DNA of 18,343 nt from Pseudomonadota bacterium (GTDB lineage Bacteria; Pseudomonadota; Gammaproteobacteria; Xanthomonadales; Xanthomonadaceae): NCBI GenBank assembly GCA_023395465.1, contig JAEWZE010000045.1, positions 1 to 18,343 of the forward strand, written 5' to 3'. The position numbers and the translations under genes are program-made. The number at the start of each line of letters is the position of its first letter. The stretch's first letter is position 1. Below are positions 15,359-18,343 of the stretch, one piece after another. The notes under the pieces are model-generated. The model saw only the letters and a program-made list of their open reading frames with translations, was not told the DNA's origin and made no database searches.

Positions 15359-16984
15359 TCAGATGCGCTCGTAGGCGGGCAGGGTCAGGAAGTCCTCGAG
15401 CGTGGCGCGATGGGTCAGCTCCTCGAGCATCGCGATCGCCTCGGGCACGCGCGCCGCGCCGATCACCGGCTGCCCGGCCAGGCGCGAAGGCAGGCACAGC
15501 AGCACGCGGTCGAACAGGGCCTCGTCGATCACCGTGCCGTCGTCCAGGTGCAGCGGGCAGCACCCGCCGTCGGCGGCATGCAGCCACTGCCACAGCTGCG
15601 CCCGCGCGATCTCGGCGGTGGCGGCGTCCTCCATCAGCCAGTGGATCGGCACGCAGCCGTTGCCGTCGAGCCAGGCCGCGAGATAGCGCACGCAGACCTC
15701 GACGTTGTTCTCGAAACCCTTGCGGGTGATGGTGCCGGTGCTCGGCTTGAGCAGGCGCTCGGCATCGGCTTCGACGTCCTCGCGGGCGACGTGCTGCTGG
15801 TGCGGCTGCGGCATCTGCGCGTCGAAGATTTCGCGGGCGATCGGGATCAGCGCCGGATGGGCGACCCAGGTGCCGTCATGGCCGGCGCCGACTTCGCGCA
15901 GCTTGTCGGCACGCACGCGTTCCAGCGCCTGAGCGTTGGCCTCGGCATCGGTCGAGATCGGGATCTGCGCGGCCATGCCGCCCATCGCATGGGCGCCACG
16001 ACGGTGGCAGGTCTTGATCAGCAGTTCCGAATACGCCTTCAGGAAGGGCTGGGTCATCGTCACCTGCCCGCGCTCGGGCAGCACGCGGTCGCGGTGCGCG
16101 CGCAGGGTCTTGATGTAGCTGAAGATGTAATCCCAGCGGCCGCAGTTCAGCCCGACGATGCGCGAGCGCAGCGCGTGCAGGATCTCGTCCATCTCGAAGG
16201 CCGCGGGCAGGGTCTCGATCAGCACCGTGACCTTCATCTGGCCGGTCGGCAGGCCGAGTTCCGCTTCGATGTGGTCGAGCACGTCGTTCCACAGCACGGC
16301 CTCTTCCATCGTCTGCAGCTTGGGCAGGTAGAAGTAGGGACCGCGGTCCTTGCCGGCCAGCGTCTTCGCGTTGTGGAAGGCGAACAGGCCGAGGTCGAAC
16401 AGCGAAGCGGACATGCGCCGGCCATCGACCTGCAGGTGCTTTTCCTCCAGATGCCAGCCACGCGGGCGCACGATCAACACCGCGCGCTCGGCTTCCGGCT
16501 TCAGTGCGTACTGCTTGCCGGGCTTGCCGTCGATGGCCGGGCCGGTGAACGCCAGGGTACCGGCGACCGCGTCCTGCATCGCCCGCTGGCCTTCGATCAG
16601 GTTGGCCCAAGTCGGGCTGGTGCTGTCCTCGAAATCGGCCATGTAGCACTTGGCGCCGGAGTTGAGCGCGTTGATGACCATCTTCGGGTCGACCGGGCCG
16701 GTGATCTCGACGCGGCGATCGGCCAGTGCGGCGGGGATCGGCGCCACGCGCCAGTCGCCTTCGCGGATCGCCGCGGTGTCGGCGCGGAAGCCGGGGAGTT
16801 CGCCGGCGTCGTAGCGCGCCTGGCGATGGATGCGCTCGGCCAGCAGGTCGCGGCGGCGATCGTCGAAGCGGCGATGCAGGCCGGCGAGGAAGGCGAGGGC
16901 GTCGTCGGTGAGGATCCGGTCCTGGCCGTCGGCGCGCGCCATGACCCGGGGTTCTTCCTGCTGCGTCTTGAGTACTGCGGACAT
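15359..16984 (-). CDS. aceB: malate synthase A
   Basis: Malate synthase of the A type, 541 aa, which condenses glyoxylate with acetyl-CoA to malate and completes the glyoxylate bypass. Visible signatures: ADFEDSTSPTWANLIEGQ at about 116-133, RPRGWHLEEKH at 173-183 with the substrate-binding arginine, the malate synthase pattern GLNCGRWDYIFSYIK at 278-292, and LMEDAATAEIAR with Asp453 as the expected catalytic base. Length matches E. coli AceB (533 aa), and the extra domain of the G type is absent. The start at 16984 has GGAG nine nt upstream. It is the first gene of the aceB-aceA operon, divergent from a LysR-type gene across an AT-rich region of 120 nt, so that LysR protein is the likely regulator, in place of the IclR used in E. 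coli. Confidence 0.97.
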   Translation of the reverse strand: MSAVLKTQQEEPRVMARADGQDRILTDDALAFLAGLHRRFDDRRRDLLAERIHRQARYDAGELPGFRADTAAIREGDWRVAPIPAALADRRVEITGPVDPKMVINALNSGAKCYMADFEDSTSPTWANLIEGQRAMQDAVAGTLAFTGPAIDGKPGKQYALKPEAERAVLIVRPRGWHLEEKHLQVDGRRMSASLFDLGLFAFHNAKTLAGKDRGPYFYLPKLQTMEEAVLWNDVLDHIEAELGLPTGQMKVTVLIETLPAAFEMDEILHALRSRIVGLNCGRWDYIFSYIKTLRAHRDRVLPERGQVTMTQPFLKAYSELLIKTCHRRGAHAMGGMAAQIPISTDAEANAQALERVRADKLREVGAGHDGTWVAHPALIPIAREIFDAQMPQPHQQHVAREDVEADAERLLKPSTGTITRKGFENNVEVCVRYLAAWLDGNGCVPIHWLMEDAATAEIARAQLWQWLHAADGGCCPLHLDDGTVIDEALFDRVLLCLPSRLAGQPVIGAARVPEAIAMLEELTHRATLEDFLTLPAYERI

Positions 16985-17033
16985 CGATGCGTGCTCCGAT
17001 TGCTGTGGCGCACAACATCCGACGGCGAATGGG

Positions 17034-17098
17034 TATTTGACAAAACAGAGTTGTCAATGGAAATAATCAACAAAATTAATACTTGAAGATATATACCT
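17034..17098. promoter_or_regulatory. AT-rich divergent aceB/lysR promoter region with palindrome TTGACAA-N7-TTGTCAA
   Basis: A perfect 21-nt palindrome at 17037-17057 has 7-nt arms. Its arms provide a consensus -35 TTGACA on each strand; for aceB the minus-strand TTGACA (17052-17057) is followed after 16 nt by a weak TACCCA. On the plus strand TCAACA (17067-17072) and TATATA (17090-17095), 17 nt apart, could drive the LysR gene with a very short leader. T-N11-A spacing occurs within the palindrome, as in LysR boxes. Base composition is strikingly AT-rich compared with the surroundings. Confidence 0.55.
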
Positions 17099-17104
17099 TG
17101 CCGT

Positions 17105-18070
17105 ATGGCGCAAGCATCTGAATTCCCGAGGTTTTCCTACAAAGGCAGCCGCCTGAAGCCCCTTCGGGCGTTCTGTCAGGTCGCGCGCCTGGGGTCGATT
17201 TCGAGGGCGGCGGAGGCGCTTTTCCTGAGCCAGCCCGCGGTGACGCTGCAGGTTCAGGCGCTGGAACGGGAGATGGGGGTGCGCCTGTTCGATCGCGGCG
17301 GGCGCCGGCTGACCCTGACCCGGGAAGGGGAAATGCTCTACGAGATGGCGCGTCCGCTGGTGGAAGGGCTGGACGGGCTGGAATCGGCCTTCCGCGAGAA
17401 GCTTGCCGGGCTGGATGCGGGCGAGCTGCACGTGGCGGCCGGCGCATCGACCATCCTCTACCTGCTGCCGAAGATCGTCGCGGCGTTCCGCGCGGCGCAT
17501 CCCGAGATACGTCTCAGCCTGCACAACGTCACCGGTGCCGGCGGGCTGGAGCTTCTGCGTTCGGACAAGGTGGACCTGGCCTTCGGTTCCATGCTCGACG
17601 TGCCGGCCGATATCGATTACGCGCCGGTGCACGAGTTCGAGCCGTTGCTGATCATGCCGCCGGACCATCCGCTGGCGGAAAAACGCCAGATCGAGCTGGC
17701 CGACCTGTCGCCCTACGAACTGATCCTGCCGCCGCAACGGCTCACCACCTGGCGATTGGTGGACCTGGTGTTCCAGCGCGCGCGGGTGCCCTACACGGTG
17801 GCGCTGGAAGTGGGCGGCTGGGAGGTGATCAAGCAGTACGTGGCGATGGGGCAGGGCATCAGCATCGTCACCGCGTTCTGCATCACCGATGCCGACCGCC
17901 AGCGGCTGGCGACCCGCTCGCTGGCGCGATTCTTCCCGGCCCGCAGCTACGGCGTGGTGAAGCGCCGCGGCAAGTTCCTCTCGCCGCAGGCGCGGGCATT
18001 CGCGGAGCTCATCCAGCCGACCATCCTCGCGCCCCGCGGCTACGACCAGACCGGGCACTCCGAGCGTTGA
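17105..18070 (+). CDS. LysR-family (CysB-like) transcriptional regulator, probable regulator of aceBA
   Basis: A 321-aa LysR-type regulator. The winged helix-turn-helix is at about 17-76 (LKPLRAFCQVARLGSISRAA, FLSQPAVTLQVQALEREMGV, LFDRGGRRLTLTREG). The effector-binding domain runs from about 105 to 300, with LHVAAGASTILYLLPKIVAAF, LELLRSDKVDLAFGSML and GGWEVIKQYVAMGQGISIVTAF, the last being typical of the CysB-like branch. It is divergent from aceB, 120 nt away, so by the usual LysR logic it controls aceBA and its own gene; the co-inducer is unknown, and control of sulfur genes as in real CysB is not implied. The start at 17105 has no good ribosome binding site (only GAAG 16 nt upstream), and the nearest -10-like TATATA suggests a nearly leaderless transcript. 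The protein length is normal. Confidence 0.9.
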   Translation: MAQASEFPRFSYKGSRLKPLRAFCQVARLGSISRAAEALFLSQPAVTLQVQALEREMGVRLFDRGGRRLTLTREGEMLYEMARPLVEGLDGLESAFREKLAGLDAGELHVAAGASTILYLLPKIVAAFRAAHPEIRLSLHNVTGAGGLELLRSDKVDLAFGSMLDVPADIDYAPVHEFEPLLIMPPDHPLAEKRQIELADLSPYELILPPQRLTTWRLVDLVFQRARVPYTVALEVGGWEVIKQYVAMGQGISIVTAFCITDADRQRLATRSLARFFPARSYGVVKRRGKFLSPQARAFAELIQPTILAPRGYDQTGHSER

Positions 18071-18223
18071 GCCGGGCGTCGCAGGCGTCGCGCACTTGGC
18101 GCGAGGGGCAGGTGATCCCCCTTCACAGTCGCCGAACATCCTGCAGCCCGCGGCCTTGCGGATGCCGCTCACGGAGCGTGGCCGGCCAGCCTCGTCGAAG
18201 GCATGCCGAAGCGCGGCCGAGCC
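18071..18223. other. intergenic spacer between convergent genes
   Basis: No gene seen. A short dyad TCGCGC-ACTTG-GCGCGA is at 18088-18104, 17 nt after the LysR stop, without a T-tract, so it is at most a weak termination aid. Nothing else stands out. Confidence 0.3.
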
Positions 18224-18343
18224 TCAGGCGCGTTGCGCGGCCAGGAATGCGCGCAAGGATGCCGGCTTGACCGGCTTGGTCAGCAGCACCACGCCACGCG
18301 CGCGCGCGCCCTGCTTGACGCTTTCGCTGCCGTCGCCGGTCAG
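18224..18343 (-). CDS. C-terminal end of a response-regulator receiver domain, probably of a hybrid histidine kinase
   Basis: Only the last 39 codons and the stop are inside the window. They read LTGDGSESVKQGARARG, then VVLLTKPVKPASLRAFLAAQ, which matches the end of a CheY-like receiver: strand 4, helix 4, the conserved Lys in the T/S-K-P motif, and helix 5. The protein stops 11 residues after KPVKP, as in hybrid sensor kinases or single-domain regulators where the receiver is last; the output domain type cannot be told. A CG-alternating run (18297-18309) encodes the Ala-Arg repeats. It is convergent to the LysR gene. Confidence 0.75.
   Translation of the reverse strand: MTGDGSESVKQGARARGVVLLTKPVKPASLRAFLAAQRA

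Noticed and set aside
15410..17086. 558-aa plus-strand frame opposite aceB
   Set aside because: Antisense shadow of malate synthase, running past its start into the promoter region.
18297..18309. Alternating CG run as a special structural element
   Set aside because: It lies in coding sequence and is explained by Ala-Arg codons in a GC-rich genome.

Overview
This looks like chromosomal DNA from a GC-rich gammaproteobacterium, most probably a Lysobacteraceae/Xanthomonadaceae member (Lysobacter, Luteimonas or Xanthomonas type). The grounds are the very high GC with long antisense shadow ORFs, a glyoxylate operon aceB-aceA divergent from a LysR (CysB-like) regulator, and the style of the small secreted proteins. 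No rRNA, tRNA, CRISPR array, transposase or phage gene was seen.

Left part (1-1271, minus strand): a small protein of 63 aa, a YkvA/DUF1232 protein, and the 5' part of a YdiI/PaaI-type hotdog thioesterase that overlaps the YkvA gene by 4 nt. The 63-aa protein and the YkvA protein end in the same Gly/Ser/Tyr-rich tail, the least explained coding signal in the window. Next (5108 down to 1475, minus strand) comes a tight four-gene run: orphan ParA ATPase, SixA-like histidine phosphatase, YceI-family secreted protein, and a two-HKD phospholipase D/cardiolipin synthase-like lipoprotein. A Ycf46-type AAA ATPase (5364-6851, plus strand) is divergent from it.

Middle part (10987 down to 6858, minus strand): a secreted TPR-like protein, a gamma-glutamyltransferase, a secreted helical protein of unknown function, and a lipoprotein with a TonB C-terminal-like fold. 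The last two overlap by 4 nt. Divergent from these, on the plus strand, is a class-3 lipase-like hydrolase with no export signal (11202-12809), followed after 58 nt by an ankyrin-repeat lipoprotein (12868-13614). This cytosolic hydrolase plus envelope lipoprotein layout resembles a secreted effector and its immunity protein, but no secretion signal or secretion gene is visible, so it stays a hypothesis.

Right part: a gene-free stretch of 326 nt with GC-rich inverted repeats and the strong aceA terminator; then aceA and aceB (minus strand), which together form the glyoxylate bypass for growth on acetate or fatty acids. An AT-rich divergent promoter region with a perfect TTGACAA-N7-TTGTCAA palindrome separates aceB from the LysR gene (17105-18070). 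The window ends in the last 39 codons of a response-regulator receiver domain, probably of a hybrid histidine kinase.
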